A stretch of DNA of 64,000 nucleotides from Streptomyces sp. A 4/2 (GCF_940670765.1 NZ_CALNVW010000050.1:121285-185284); one strand, 5' to 3'; numbered from the stretch's first letter, positions 8,213 through 17,393 are shown. Numbers and translations are program-made. Notes: a model not told the origin generated them from the sequence alone.

Positions 8213-9614
8213 GATCGCCCGGCAGCCGCGAGTTGCGGCGCCCGTAAGCGGCGTACACCGCGGCCCCCACCACCAGGAACACCGCGAACTGCACCCAGGT
8301 CCGCCAGCCGGTCCCGTACATCAGGTAGACGCAGAAGCCGACACCCAGCAGCGGGCTCACGGGGAACAGCGGCACCCGGAAGGTGCGCGGGAGCGCGGGG
8401 TGGCTGCGGCGCAGCGCGATCACGGCGATGTTCACCGCGACCATGGTCGCCAGCGCCCCGATGGTCGTCAGGTTCACCACGACGTCCAGCGAGGAGAAGG
8501 CCGCCGGGATCGCGACGACGGTCGCGACGATCCAGGTGTTGGCGATGGGTGTCGAGGTCTTCGCGGAGACCCGCTCGAAGACTCCCGGCACCAGCCCGTC
8601 GCGGGACATCGCCATCAGGATGCGGGTCTGGCCGTACATGACCGCGAGCACCACCGACGCGATGGCGACGACCGCGCCGAACGCCACGATTCCGCCGCCG
8701 ACCGCCGATCCGGTGACCTGGTCGACGATCAGGGAGAGCGCGGCGGGCCGGTCGGCGACGGCGGGTGCGCCGAAGGCCCCGATGGCGGCGAGGGCGACCG
8801 CGCAGTACAGCACGGTGACGATGCCGATGCACACCATGATCGCGACCGGGATGTTGCGCCGGGGATTCCTGACCTCCTCACCGGCCGTGGTGATCGCGTC
8901 GAAGCCGATGTACGAGAAGAAGGCGATCGAGGCACCGGACGTGATGCCGCCGACGCCGTGGGAGGCGAACGGCACGAGGTGGCCGTGCCGGAACGCGGTG
9001 AAGGCGATGGCGCAGAAGACCAGCAGGATGCCGATCTTCAGCACGGCCATCGCGGCCGTCGCACCGGCGCTCTCCCGGATGCCGCGCACCAGCAGCAGGG
9101 CCGCGAGCGCGATCACCACCACGGCGGGAAGGTTGATCACCCCACCGTCGCCGGGGCCCTTGGAGAGCACGGCGGGCAACTGATGGCCGATGACACTGTT
9201 CAGCAGTTCGTTGAGGTACTGGCTCCAGCCGACGGCGACCGCGCTCACCGAGATGCCGTACTCCAGCAGCAGGCACCAGCCGACGAGGAAGGCGGCGCGC
9301 TCGCCGAGTGTGGCGTACGCGAAGGAGTACGAGCTGCCCGACACCGGAATGGCGCCGCCGAGTTCGGCGAAGGAGAACGCCGTGAAGACACAGGTGATCG
9401 CGGCGAGCGCGAAGGAGACGATGACGGCGGGGCCCGCTTTCGCCACGGTGTCCGACAGGCCGACGAAGATGCCGGTCCCCACGATGGCGCCGACGCCGAA
9501 GCACACCAGCTGGAAGAGGCCCATGCTGCGCCGGAGGCCGTGCCCCTCCAGGTCCGCGCCGGATTCGGCGATGAGCATTTCGGGGGGCTTGATTCGCAGT
9601 CCTGACGGACCCAT
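8184..9614 (-). CDS. APC family amino-acid permease
   Basis: 476 aa from the ATG at 9614. This start gives the usual short cytoplasmic N-terminus before TM1 (FQLVCFGVGAIVGTGIFVGL, with the APC GxGxGIF substrate-binding loop). About twelve hydrophobic segments follow, with ISFAE-like TM2 (AFSFAELGGAIPVSGSSYSF) and TM8-10 segments around VASVVLAVMYGQTRILMAMSRDGL, a cationic-amino-acid-transporter hallmark. The next genes in the same direction upstream are arcB and arcA, so an arginine or ornithine exchanger role is plausible, but a strong hairpin (9694-9725) separates them and the substrate is not proven. Confidence 0.85.
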   Translation of the reverse strand: MGPSGLRIKPPEMLIAESGADLEGHGLRRSMGLFQLVCFGVGAIVGTGIFVGLSDTVAKAGPAVIVSFALAAITCVFTAFSFAELGGAIPVSGSSYSFAYATLGERAAFLVGWCLLLEYGISVSAVAVGWSQYLNELLNSVIGHQLPAVLSKGPGDGGVINLPAVVVIALAALLLVRGIRESAGATAAMAVLKIGILLVFCAIAFTAFRHGHLVPFASHGVGGITSGASIAFFSYIGFDAITTAGEEVRNPRRNIPVAIMVCIGIVTVLYCAVALAAIGAFGAPAVADRPAALSLIVDQVTGSAVGGGIVAFGAVVAIASVVLAVMYGQTRILMAMSRDGLVPGVFERVSAKTSTPIANTWIVATVVAIPAAFSSLDVVVNLTTIGALATMVAVNIAVIALRRSHPALPRTFRVPLFPVSPLLGVGFCVYLMYGTGWRTWVQFAVFLVVGAAVYAAYGRRNSRLPGDLSSAGRPAA

Positions 9615-9693
9615 GGATGCGGTTCTTTCTCTGGACTTTCCTACGGCGGACGTACACACGGCGGTCCGCACACGACGGACGGCACACAGCGAA

Positions 9694-9725
9694 GTGGGGT
9701 TCGGGCGTGCGAGCCCGAACCCCAC
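9694..9725 (-). terminator. Intrinsic-type hairpin between arcB and the permease
   Basis: A perfect 13-bp inverted repeat, GTGGGGTTCGGGC and its complement, around a 6-nt loop. It lies 61 nt downstream of the arcB stop on the minus strand and upstream of the permease. The stem is GC-rich with no long U tract, which is usual in Streptomyces. It probably terminates or attenuates arcAB transcripts before the permease. Confidence 0.7.
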
Positions 9726-9785
9726 CAATACGCGCCACAATATCTGCCGAACCGTACATTCACCCCATTGGGGGCATGTGCCTTC

Positions 9786-10799
9786 TTACTGCCGCTCACT
9801 GCCCGCGAGCGTGGCGACCATGACCGCCTTGATGGTGTGCATCCGGTTCTCGGCCTCGTCGAACACGACCGAGTGCGCGGACTCGAAGACCTCGTCGGTG
9901 ACTTCCAGCTCGGTCAGCCCGTACTGCTCGTGGATCTCGCGGCCGACCTTGGTGCCGAGGTCGTGGAAGGCGGGCAGGCAGTGCAGGAACTTCACCTGCG
10001 GGTTGCCGGTGGCGCGCAGCACGTCCATCGTCACGGCGTACGGGGCCAGCGCGGCGATGCGCTCCGCCCAGATCTCCTTCGGCTCCCCCATCGAGACCCA
10101 GACGTCGGTGACGACGAAGTCGCACCCCTGGACGCCCTCGTCGATGTCCTCGGTGAGGGTGACGGTCCCGCCACTGGTTTCGGCCAGCTCGCGGGCCCGC
10201 GTCACGACGTCCTCGGCGGGCCAGTAGGCGCGGGGGGCGACGATCCGCACGTCCAGGCCCAGCAGCGCGCCGGTGACCAGGTAGGAGTTGCCCATGTTGA
10301 AGCGGGCGTCACCGAGGTAGGCGAAGGCGATCTGCTCCAGTGGCTTGTCGCTGTGCTCGGTCATGGTGAGCACGTCGGCGAGCATCTGGGTCGGGTGCCA
10401 GTCGTCGGTGAGCCCGTTGTAGACGGGGACCCCGGCGTACGCGGCGAGCTCCTCGACATGGGGCTGACTGTCCCCGCGGTACTCGATGGCGTCGAACATC
10501 CGGCCGAGGACCCGCGCGGTGTCCTTGAACGACTCCTTGTGCCCGATCTGCGAGCCGGAGGGGTCGAGGTACGTCGTCGACGCACCCTGGTCGGCCGCCG
10601 CGACCTCGAAGGCGCAGCGCGTCCTGGTCGAGGTCTTCTCGAAGATCAGGGCGACATTCCTGCCGCGCAGCCGCTGCACTTCGGTGCCTGTCTTCTTGGC
10701 GGCCTTGAGCTCGGCGGCCAGCTCGATCAGACTGCGGAATTCCTCCGCGGTGAAGTCCAGTTCCTTGAGGAAATGGCGGCCTGCGAGGTCTATCGCCAT
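9786..10799 (-). CDS. arcB: Ornithine carbamoyltransferase
   Basis: 337 aa, ATG at 10799. Diagnostic motifs are the carbamoyl-phosphate loop EKTSTRTRCAFEVA (STRTR at about residues 55-59), the HPTQMLAD segment binding carbamoyl phosphate, VTDVWVSMGE for ornithine binding, and the HCLPAFHD catalytic Cys loop. The enzyme interconverts ornithine plus carbamoyl phosphate and citrulline plus Pi. Placement directly after arginine deiminase indicates the catabolic direction of the ADI pathway rather than arginine biosynthesis. A 16-bp palindrome lies in the 60-bp gap to arcA. Family and role are both well supported; arcB versus argF rests on context. Confidence 0.92.
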   Translation of the reverse strand: MAIDLAGRHFLKELDFTAEEFRSLIELAAELKAAKKTGTEVQRLRGRNVALIFEKTSTRTRCAFEVAAADQGASTTYLDPSGSQIGHKESFKDTARVLGRMFDAIEYRGDSQPHVEELAAYAGVPVYNGLTDDWHPTQMLADVLTMTEHSDKPLEQIAFAYLGDARFNMGNSYLVTGALLGLDVRIVAPRAYWPAEDVVTRARELAETSGGTVTLTEDIDEGVQGCDFVVTDVWVSMGEPKEIWAERIAALAPYAVTMDVLRATGNPQVKFLHCLPAFHDLGTKVGREIHEQYGLTELEVTDEVFESAHSVVFDEAENRMHTIKAVMVATLAGSERQ

Positions 10800-10841
10800 G
10801 GTGGCTGCTCCTGGGGCGCGAGTAGGGGACAGTGGAAGTCT

Positions 10842-10857
10842 ATGCGTTCGAACGCAT
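10842..10857. promoter_or_regulatory. Perfect 16-bp palindrome in the arcA-arcB gap
   Basis: ATGCGTTCGAACGCAT is a perfect palindrome lying between the arcA stop (10860-10862) and the arcB start (10799). It could be an operator controlling arcB separately from arcA, or be transcribed without function. It does not match an arginine-repressor box that I can recall. Confidence 0.35.
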
Positions 10858-10859
10858 CA

Positions 10860-12086
10860 CTATACGGCATCCCGTACGACCGGACAGCTCATGCACCGCG
10901 GCCCGCCCCGGCCCCGCCCCAGCTCGCTGCCCGGGATCTCGATGACTTCGATCCCCTGTTTGCGCAGATGGGAATTGGTGGTGAAGTTCCGCTCGTACGC
11001 GACGACCACCCCCGGCTCGACGGCGAGGACGTTGCAGCCGTCGTCCCACTGCTCGCGCTCCGCCGCGTGGACGTCCTGGGTCGCGGTCAGCACCCGGATA
11101 CCGCTCAGCCCGAGGGCCGCCGCGATGGCACGGTGCATCTGCTCCGGCGGATGGTCGGTGACTTTCAGGTCGCGCTCGGTGTCGCCCGGCTCGATCGTGT
11201 ACGAGCGGAGCATGCCGAGCCCCGCGTACTGCGTGAAGGTGTCCGCGTCGACCATGGTCATCACCGTGTCCAGGTGCATGAACGCCCGCCGCTTGGGCAT
11301 GTCGAGGGCCACGATCGTCGTCGCCGAACCGGCCGCGAAGAGGCCGCGGGCCAGCATCTCCACCGCCTGCGGGGTGGTGCGCTCGCTCATTCCGATCAGG
11401 ACGGCGCCGTTGCCGATGACCAGGACGTCGCCGCCCTCGATCGTCGAGGGGTAGTCGACCTGCCCCTGCGACCAGTGGTGGAAGGCACCGGACCCGGTGA
11501 ACAGCGGGTGGTGGCGGTAGATCGCCTCGAAGTGGACGGTCTCCCGCTGTCTGGCCGGCCAGCGCATCGCGTTGATGGAGACGCCGTCGTAGATCCACGC
11601 GGACGTGTCGCGGGTGAAGAGGTGGTTGGGCAGCGGGTCGAGCAGGAAGTCGTCCAGGTCCATGACGTGGAAGCGGACGGAGACCGGTTCCACGTGGCGC
11701 TCCAGGAACTCCCGCTTGGTCATCCCGCCGACCAGGGCCTCGACGAGTTCCCCGGCGGGCAGCTCGTCGAAGGCCGCCCGCAGATGGCCGGTGGCGAGCG
11801 GGCCGTACTCCTTCTCGTCGAAGACCCGGTCCAGGACGAGGGTGCGGGCCTCGGGCACCTCCAACGACTCGCGCAGCAGGTCACCGAAGAGGTGCACCTC
11901 GATGCCCCGGTCGCGGAGCACGGCGGCGAAACCGTCGTGCTCCTGGCGGGCCCGGCGCACCCACAGCACGTCGTCGAAGAGCAGTGCGTCCTTGTTGGTG
12001 GGCGTGAGCCGCTTCAGCTCCAGATCGGGCCGGTGGAGGATGACGCGGCGCAGCGGCCCGGTCTCGGAGTCGACATGGAATCCCAT
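10860..12086 (-). CDS. arcA: Arginine deiminase
   Basis: 408 aa, standard length. It starts MGFHVDSETGPLRRVILHRPDLELKRL, the usual ADI N-terminus. Catalytic-site motifs are FTRDTSAWIYDG (FTRD), EGGDVLVIGNGAVLIGMSERT (EGGD), FMHLDTVMTMVD (HLDT, with the catalytic His) and the C-terminal GGPRCMSCPVVRD containing the nucleophilic Cys in MSCP. It hydrolyses arginine to citrulline and ammonia in the cytoplasm. It is first of the arcA-arcB pair and is followed on its upstream side by the RNA repair gene pnkp, 50 bp away, in the same orientation. Confidence 0.95.
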   Translation of the reverse strand: MGFHVDSETGPLRRVILHRPDLELKRLTPTNKDALLFDDVLWVRRARQEHDGFAAVLRDRGIEVHLFGDLLRESLEVPEARTLVLDRVFDEKEYGPLATGHLRAAFDELPAGELVEALVGGMTKREFLERHVEPVSVRFHVMDLDDFLLDPLPNHLFTRDTSAWIYDGVSINAMRWPARQRETVHFEAIYRHHPLFTGSGAFHHWSQGQVDYPSTIEGGDVLVIGNGAVLIGMSERTTPQAVEMLARGLFAAGSATTIVALDMPKRRAFMHLDTVMTMVDADTFTQYAGLGMLRSYTIEPGDTERDLKVTDHPPEQMHRAIAAALGLSGIRVLTATQDVHAAEREQWDDGCNVLAVEPGVVVAYERNFTTNSHLRKQGIEVIEIPGSELGRGRGGPRCMSCPVVRDAV

Positions 12087-12136
12087 GCCCCCATCCTGTC
12101 CCCGGGCCGCTGCGCCCACCCCCTGAACGAATCGGT

Positions 12137-14731
12137 TCAGAGCCGCGGGTCGACCGGCTCCGACTCCAGTGCCAGAACCGCGAAGACCGCCTCGTGGATC
12201 CGCCAGAGCGGTTCGCCGTCGGCGAGCCGGTCCAGCGCCTCCAGGCCGAGTGCGTACTCGCGCAGCGCGAGCGAGCGCTTGTGGCCGAGGAAGCGACCGC
12301 GCAGCCTGGCCAGGTTGTCCGGGTGGGTGTACTCGGGGCCGTAGATGATCCGCAGGTACTCCCGTCCGCGGACCTTGATGCCGGGCTGGACCAGTCGCCC
12401 CTTTCCGTCGCGCGCGAGCGCCTGGAGCGGCTTGACGACCATGCCCTCGCCGCCGCGCCCGGTCATCTCCAGCCACCAGTGGATACCGGACCGCACGGAC
12501 TCCTCGTCGCCGGTGTCGACGATCAGCCGACGCGTGGTCCGCAGGAGTCCGCTCTGGTCGTGCTCCACCAGCCGGTCCAGCCAGGCGAGCTGCTCGTCGT
12601 GCGGTACGGCGGCGAGCGAGCGGCCCTGCACGGCGAGGAGCTGGAAGGGGGCGAGACGTACGCCGTCCAGGCCGTCCGTCGTCCAGCAGTACCGCCGGTA
12701 CGCCTCGGTGAACGCGACCGCGTCGTCGGACCGTCGGCGCTGCGCCGCGAGCAGCCCCTCGACCTCGATGCCACGGGCGGCAGCCGCTTCGAGCGCCCCG
12801 ATGACGCCGGGGAACACGGCTCGGGAGGCGGCGCCCACCGCCGCGTACTGCTTGCGCAGCAGGCCGGTGGCCTTGAGCGACCAGGGCATCAGTTCCGCGT
12901 CGAGCAGCAGCCAGTCGGTGGCGAGTTCGTCCCAGAGTCCGGCGTCGGTGACGGCGGTGCGCAGCCGGTCCAGGATCTCTTCGGTGACTGCGGGGTCGTC
13001 GAAGAAGGGGCGGCCGGTACGGGTGTGCAGCGATCCCGTCGGACCCGACACCCCGAAGCGCTCGCGCGCCGCCTCGGCGTCCCGGCAGACGAGCGCCACC
13101 GCGCGCGAACCCATGTGCTTCTCCTCGCACACGACTCGCCCGACACTGTCCGACCTGTACTGCGCGAAGGCTTCGGCGGGGTGCTCCAGATAGCCGTCGA
13201 GGTGCGAGGTGCCGGTGGGCGACATGGTCGGCGGGAGGTAGGCGAGCAGCCGGGGGTCGACCGCGAACCGGCTCATGACCTCCAGTGCCGCCGCCGCGTT
13301 CTCCTCGCGCACGGCGACCCGGCCGGTGTGCCGGGTCTCCACGACCCGTCGGCCGCTGACGTCGGCGAGGTCGAGCGGCCGGCCGTCGTGGCCGCCGGGC
13401 GCCTCGGTGGTGAGGGGCCTGGACGGCTCGTACCAGACCTGCTCGGCCGGTACGTCGACCAGCTCGCGCTCGGGCCAGCGCAGCGCGGTCATCCGCCCGC
13501 CGAACACGGCGCCGGTGTCCAGGCAGATGGTGTTGTTGATCCAGCTGGTACTGGGGACAGGCGTGTGGCCGTAGACGACAGCGGCCCGGCCCCGGTAGTC
13601 CTCGGCCCACGGGTAGCGCACGGGCAGGCCGAACTCGTCGGTCTCGCCGGTCGTGTCCCCGTACAGGGCGTGCGAGCGGACCCGGCCGGAGGTGCGGCCG
13701 TGGTACTTCTCGGGCAGCCCGGCGTGGCAGACGACGAGCTTGCCGCCGTCCAGGACGTAATGGCTGACCAGTCCGTCGATGAACTTCCTCACCTGCTCGC
13801 GGAAGTCCGGGTCCCTGGCGTCCTCCTTCTCCAACTGCTCGATCGTCTCGGCGAGTCCGTGACTGTGCTGGACCTTCCTGCCCTTGAGGTAACGGCCGAG
13901 CTTGTTCTCGTGGTTCCCGGGCACGCAGAGGGCATTGCCCCCGTCGACCATCGACATGACGCGGCGCAGCACACCAGGGCTGTCCGGGCCACGGTCCACC
14001 AGGTCACCGACGAAGACGGCGGTCCGGCCGTCGGGGTGCACGCCGTCGGTGTACCCGAGTTCGGTGAGCAGGGTCTCCAGCTCGGAGCTGCAGCCGTGGA
14101 TGTCGCCGATGATGTCGAAGGGGCCGGTGAGGTGGGTGAGGTCGTTGTAGCGCTTCTCCAGGACGACTTCTGCCGCATCGGCCTCCTCGGCGCTGCGCAG
14201 GATGTGCACCTTGCGGAAGCCCTCACGCTCCAGCCCGCGCAGGGAACGGCGCAGTTCGCGGCGGTGGCGCTGGATGACGTGGCGGGGCATGCCGGCCCGG
14301 TCGGGGCGGGCGGCGTTGCGCTCGGCGCAGACCTCCTCGGGCAGGTCGAGGACGATCGCGATGGGCAGGACGTCGTACTCGCGTGCCAGCTGGACGAGTT
14401 GCCTGCGGCTCTCCGACTGCACGTTGGTCGCGTCCACGACGGTCAGCCGTCCGGCGGCCAGCCGCTTCCCGGCGATGTAGTGGAGGACGTCGAAGGCGTC
14501 GCGGCTGGCGCTCTGGTCGTTCTCGTCGTCGGCGACGAGGCCCCGGCAGAAGTCGGACGAGATGATCTCGGTGGGCTTGAAGTGCTGGTGCGCGAAGGTG
14601 GACTTGCCGGATCCGGTGGCGCCGACGAGGACCACGAGGGAGAGGTCGGTCACCGGAAGAGTGCGCTTGCCGGTGCCGGTGGTGCTGATGCTGCTGGTAC
14701 TGGTGCTGCTGGTGCCTTCGGTTCTGCTCAT
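12137..14731 (-). CDS. pnkp: Polynucleotide kinase-phosphatase of the bacterial RNA repair system
   Basis: 864 aa with the three Pnkp modules in order. The N-terminal kinase has a P-loop GATGSGKST at about residues 37-45. The central calcineurin-type 2',3'-phosphatase has FDIIGDIHGCSSEL, VGDLVDRGPDSPGVL, VPGNHENKLGR and VVYGHTPVP. The C-terminal ligase-like adenylyltransferase has EEKHMGSRA carrying the KxxG nucleotidyl-lysine motif, plus GEGMVVKPLQ. The protein heals and, with Hen1, seals ribotoxin-cleaved RNA such as tRNA. The ATG overlaps the hen1 stop by 4 nt (14728-14731), confirming an operon. The N-terminal 25 residues are Ser/Thr-rich and probably disordered. Confidence 0.93.
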   Translation of the reverse strand: MSRTEGTSSTSTSSISTTGTGKRTLPVTDLSLVVLVGATGSGKSTFAHQHFKPTEIISSDFCRGLVADDENDQSASRDAFDVLHYIAGKRLAAGRLTVVDATNVQSESRRQLVQLAREYDVLPIAIVLDLPEEVCAERNAARPDRAGMPRHVIQRHRRELRRSLRGLEREGFRKVHILRSAEEADAAEVVLEKRYNDLTHLTGPFDIIGDIHGCSSELETLLTELGYTDGVHPDGRTAVFVGDLVDRGPDSPGVLRRVMSMVDGGNALCVPGNHENKLGRYLKGRKVQHSHGLAETIEQLEKEDARDPDFREQVRKFIDGLVSHYVLDGGKLVVCHAGLPEKYHGRTSGRVRSHALYGDTTGETDEFGLPVRYPWAEDYRGRAAVVYGHTPVPSTSWINNTICLDTGAVFGGRMTALRWPERELVDVPAEQVWYEPSRPLTTEAPGGHDGRPLDLADVSGRRVVETRHTGRVAVREENAAAALEVMSRFAVDPRLLAYLPPTMSPTGTSHLDGYLEHPAEAFAQYRSDSVGRVVCEEKHMGSRAVALVCRDAEAARERFGVSGPTGSLHTRTGRPFFDDPAVTEEILDRLRTAVTDAGLWDELATDWLLLDAELMPWSLKATGLLRKQYAAVGAASRAVFPGVIGALEAAAARGIEVEGLLAAQRRRSDDAVAFTEAYRRYCWTTDGLDGVRLAPFQLLAVQGRSLAAVPHDEQLAWLDRLVEHDQSGLLRTTRRLIVDTGDEESVRSGIHWWLEMTGRGGEGMVVKPLQALARDGKGRLVQPGIKVRGREYLRIIYGPEYTHPDNLARLRGRFLGHKRSLALREYALGLEALDRLADGEPLWRIHEAVFAVLALESEPVDPRL

Positions 14732-16248
14732 GCCGCCTTCGCCTCCTTCACGGTCGTGCCCTTGTCCGTCGCGTCCTTGCCCTTCGTTTCCTGCACGGAC
14801 TTGTCCCTTGCCGCCTTGGTGAAGACCGCCATCTGGGTCGGCGGTCCGACCTCGGGGTCGTCCGGGCCCACCGGCAGGAACTCCACGTCGTACCCGTGTC
14901 GTTCACCGACCGTTCCCGCCCAGTCGCGGAACTCCTCGCGGGTCCACTCGAAGCGGTGGTCACCATGGCGGACATGTCCTGCGGGCAGGGTCTCCCAGCG
15001 CACGTTGTACTCGACGTTCGGCGTGGTCACCAGCACCGTCTGCGGCCTGGCCGCGCCGAACACCGCGTACTCCAGAGCGGGCAGCCGCTCGGGGTCGACA
15101 TGCTCGACGACCTCGCTGAGCACCGCGGCGTCGTAGCGCTTGAGCCGCTTGTCCGTGTACGCGAGGGAGCCCTGCATCAGCTTCACCCGCCCCGCCAACC
15201 GCTCGCCCATCTGCTCCAGGCGGAGCCTGCGGGACGCGATGTTCAGCGCGCGCATGGACACGTCGACGCCGACGATCTCCGTGAAACGGACGTCCTTCAG
15301 CAGCTCCTGGACCAACTGGCCCTGGCCGCACCCCAGGTCGAGCACCCGGGTCGCGCCGGACGTGCGCAGCACTTCCATGATCACCTCGCGCCGCCGGGCG
15401 GCGAGCGGGACCGGCTTCTCCTCGGTGTCCGTGGTCTCGTCGACGGCGTTGTCGATCGTCTCGACCTCGGTGTCGTCGGCCTCCGCGAGGCGCACCAGTT
15501 CCAGGGCCTCCCTCGCCTGCCGGGTCAGTCCCCAGCGATGGGACAGGTAGCGGCTGGTGATCAGGTTCTGCTCGGGGTGCTCGGCCAGCCAGCCCTCGCC
15601 CGCGCGCAGCAGCTTGTCGACCTCGTCGGGCGCCACCCAGTAGTGCTTGGCGTCGTCGAGCACGGGCAGCAGGACGTACAACTGCCGCAGGGCGTCGGCG
15701 AGCCGCAGTTCACCTTCCAGTACGAGCTTGACGTACCGCGATTCGCCCCAGTCCGGGAACTTCTCGTCCAGGGCGATCGGTTCGGCCTTCACGGTCTCCC
15801 AGCCGAGCGGGCCGAAGAGCTTGTGCACCAGTTCGGGGCCGCCGCGCGCGGGGAGCGCGGGCACCTCGATACGCAGCGGCAGCGGGCTCGCGGCCCGCTC
15901 CGGCATGGCCTTGCAGTCGCCGCGCAGGGCGCTCTTGAAGACGGTGGTCATGGCGACGGACAGCAGCGAGGAGGCGGCGTACGGGCGGTCGTTGACGTAC
16001 TGCGCGAGCGCCGAATCGGGCGCGCCGCCACGTCCCTTGCCTTTCCCCCGCCGTACGAGTACCACCGGATCCACCTCCAGCAGCAGCGCCGCGGTGCAGC
16101 GCTCGGCGGTGGCCTCGGGGTAGAGGACGTGCGCCGTGCCGTGGGAGGTGGAGAACATCTGCGCCTTGTCGGGATGCTTGTGCAGCAGAAATCCGAGGTC
16201 GGTGGCAGGACGCTCTGGGGTGCCGGTGGTACTGATCGTCAGGAACAC
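14728..16248 (-). CDS. hen1: 3' terminal RNA ribose 2'-O-methyltransferase Hen1
   Basis: 506 aa. The N-terminal half (1-240) starts MFLTISTTGTPERPATDLGFLLHKHPDK and matches the bacterial Hen1 N-domain that activates the Pnkp ligase. The C-terminal methyltransferase shows the SAM motif VLDLGCGQGQLVQELL (about residues 300-315), VGVDVSMRALNIA, and the Hen1 metal-site pattern SEVVEHVD with a later His in the GDHRFEWTREEF segment. It methylates the 2'-OH at RNA 3' ends before sealing, so the repaired junction resists re-cleavage. It is co-transcribed with pnkp. A charged ETIDNAVDETTDTEEK linker separates the halves. Confidence 0.92.
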   Translation of the reverse strand: MFLTISTTGTPERPATDLGFLLHKHPDKAQMFSTSHGTAHVLYPEATAERCTAALLLEVDPVVLVRRGKGKGRGGAPDSALAQYVNDRPYAASSLLSVAMTTVFKSALRGDCKAMPERAASPLPLRIEVPALPARGGPELVHKLFGPLGWETVKAEPIALDEKFPDWGESRYVKLVLEGELRLADALRQLYVLLPVLDDAKHYWVAPDEVDKLLRAGEGWLAEHPEQNLITSRYLSHRWGLTRQAREALELVRLAEADDTEVETIDNAVDETTDTEEKPVPLAARRREVIMEVLRTSGATRVLDLGCGQGQLVQELLKDVRFTEIVGVDVSMRALNIASRRLRLEQMGERLAGRVKLMQGSLAYTDKRLKRYDAAVLSEVVEHVDPERLPALEYAVFGAARPQTVLVTTPNVEYNVRWETLPAGHVRHGDHRFEWTREEFRDWAGTVGERHGYDVEFLPVGPDDPEVGPPTQMAVFTKAARDKSVQETKGKDATDKGTTVKEAKAA

Positions 16249-16377
16249 AGGTCCGATTATCGTCCGCCCCGTGCACCCCGACCAGAGGTTTTCACCCCCC
16301 GTGGTTACGGTCCGCGGGGAAGGTCCGGACGCCCCGGGCCCGGCAGAGACCGGCCGGACAGGGGCCCAGAGTCTTCC

Positions 16378-16420
16378 GTTTGGATCAGGCCGGGCTCGCG
16401 TGGTCCGGCCCGATCCAAAC
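16378..16420 (-). terminator. Rho-independent-type hairpin downstream of the LLM oxidoreductase gene
   Basis: Inverted repeat GTTTGGATC-a-GGCCGG, a 10-nt loop, then CCGGCC-c-GATCCAAAC: 15 paired bases with one A/C mismatch. It starts 9 nt past the LLM gene stop (minus strand) and should terminate that transcript ahead of hen1. Confidence 0.75.
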
Positions 16421-16428
16421 GAGAGGCC

Positions 16429-17349
16429 CTAGTTCAGCTGGGACAGGACCTGCGAGGAGATCAGCTCCAAGTGGTCCAGGTCGTCGAGATTGAGGACCTG
16501 GAGGTAGATGCGCGACGCCCCGATCGCGCCGTACCTCCCGATCTTGTCGACGACCTCGGCGGGCGAACCGCCCAGACCGTTCGCCTTGACGTCCGCCGTG
16601 TCACGCCCGATGGCGTCCGCCCGCCGCGCCACCTCCGCGTCGTCCTTGCCGACGCAGACGACCAGGGCGGTGGAGTACACCAGGTCGTCCGCCCTTCCTG
16701 CTGTCGCGGCGGCCTCCTTGACCCGCCCGAACTGCCGCTCGCTGTCCTCGACCGAGGCGAACGGGATGTTGAACTCATCGGCGTACTGCGCGGCCAGCCG
16801 GGGTGTACGGGTCGCTCCGTGCCCCCCGATCAGCACGGGCACCTTGGCCTGGGCCGGCTTGGGCAGCGCGGGCGAGTCGGCGAGCTGGTAGTACGTACCG
16901 TCGTAGCTGAAGGTGTCGCCCACCTCGGTGCCCCAGAGCCCGGTGATGATCGCCAGCTGCTCCTCCAGGCGGCCGAACTTCTCCTTGGGGAACGGGATCC
17001 CGTACGCCCGGTGTTCCTCCTCGAACCAGCCCGCGCCCAGGCCCAGTTCGACCCGGCCACCGGACATCTGGTCGACCTGGGCCACCTGGATCGCCAGGAC
17101 GCCGGGCAGCCGGAACGTGCCCGCGGTCATCAGCGTCCCGAGGCGGATCCGCTTGGTCTCGCGGGCAAGACCCGCCAGCGTGATCCAGGCGTCGGTCGGT
17201 CCGGGAAGACCGTCCCCGGACCCCATCCGCAGATAGTGGTCCGAGCGGTAGAACGCATCGAAACCGAGGTCCTCGGTGGCCTTGGCGACGGTCAGCAGGG
17301 TGTCATAACTCGCCCCTTGCTGGGGCTCGGTGAAGATTCGAAGATCCAT
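16429..17349 (-). CDS. LLM-class (luciferase-like) F420-dependent oxidoreductase
   Basis: 306 aa from the ATG at 17349 (MDLRIFTEP). The sequence shows the TIM-barrel luciferase-like pattern: LGFDAFYRSDHYLRMGSGD, TKRIRLGTLMTAGTFRLPGVLAIQVAQVDQMSGGRVELGLGAGW, VPVLIGGHGATRTPRLAAQYADEFNIPF. The GRVELGLGAGWFEEEH block is typical of the F420-dependent TIGR-type subgroup in actinobacteria. The cofactor is probably F420 or FMN; the substrate is unknown. It is a single-gene unit, terminated by the hairpin at 16378-16420 and preceded by a 7-bp tandem repeat. Confidence 0.85.
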   Translation of the reverse strand: MDLRIFTEPQQGASYDTLLTVAKATEDLGFDAFYRSDHYLRMGSGDGLPGPTDAWITLAGLARETKRIRLGTLMTAGTFRLPGVLAIQVAQVDQMSGGRVELGLGAGWFEEEHRAYGIPFPKEKFGRLEEQLAIITGLWGTEVGDTFSYDGTYYQLADSPALPKPAQAKVPVLIGGHGATRTPRLAAQYADEFNIPFASVEDSERQFGRVKEAAATAGRADDLVYSTALVVCVGKDDAEVARRADAIGRDTADVKANGLGGSPAEVVDKIGRYGAIGASRIYLQVLNLDDLDHLELISSQVLSQLN

Positions 17350-17393
17350 GCATCCATCCTGCACCTTCGAAGGGCCGCGGACCGCCCCCGCAC

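Noticed and set aside
12194..15136. A 980-aa open frame on the plus strand opposite pnkp and the end of hen1
   Set aside because: It has no domain and reads as GC-driven antisense of two well-conserved proteins on the other strand; the same applies to long plus-strand frames at 14896-17982 and 9768-12344.
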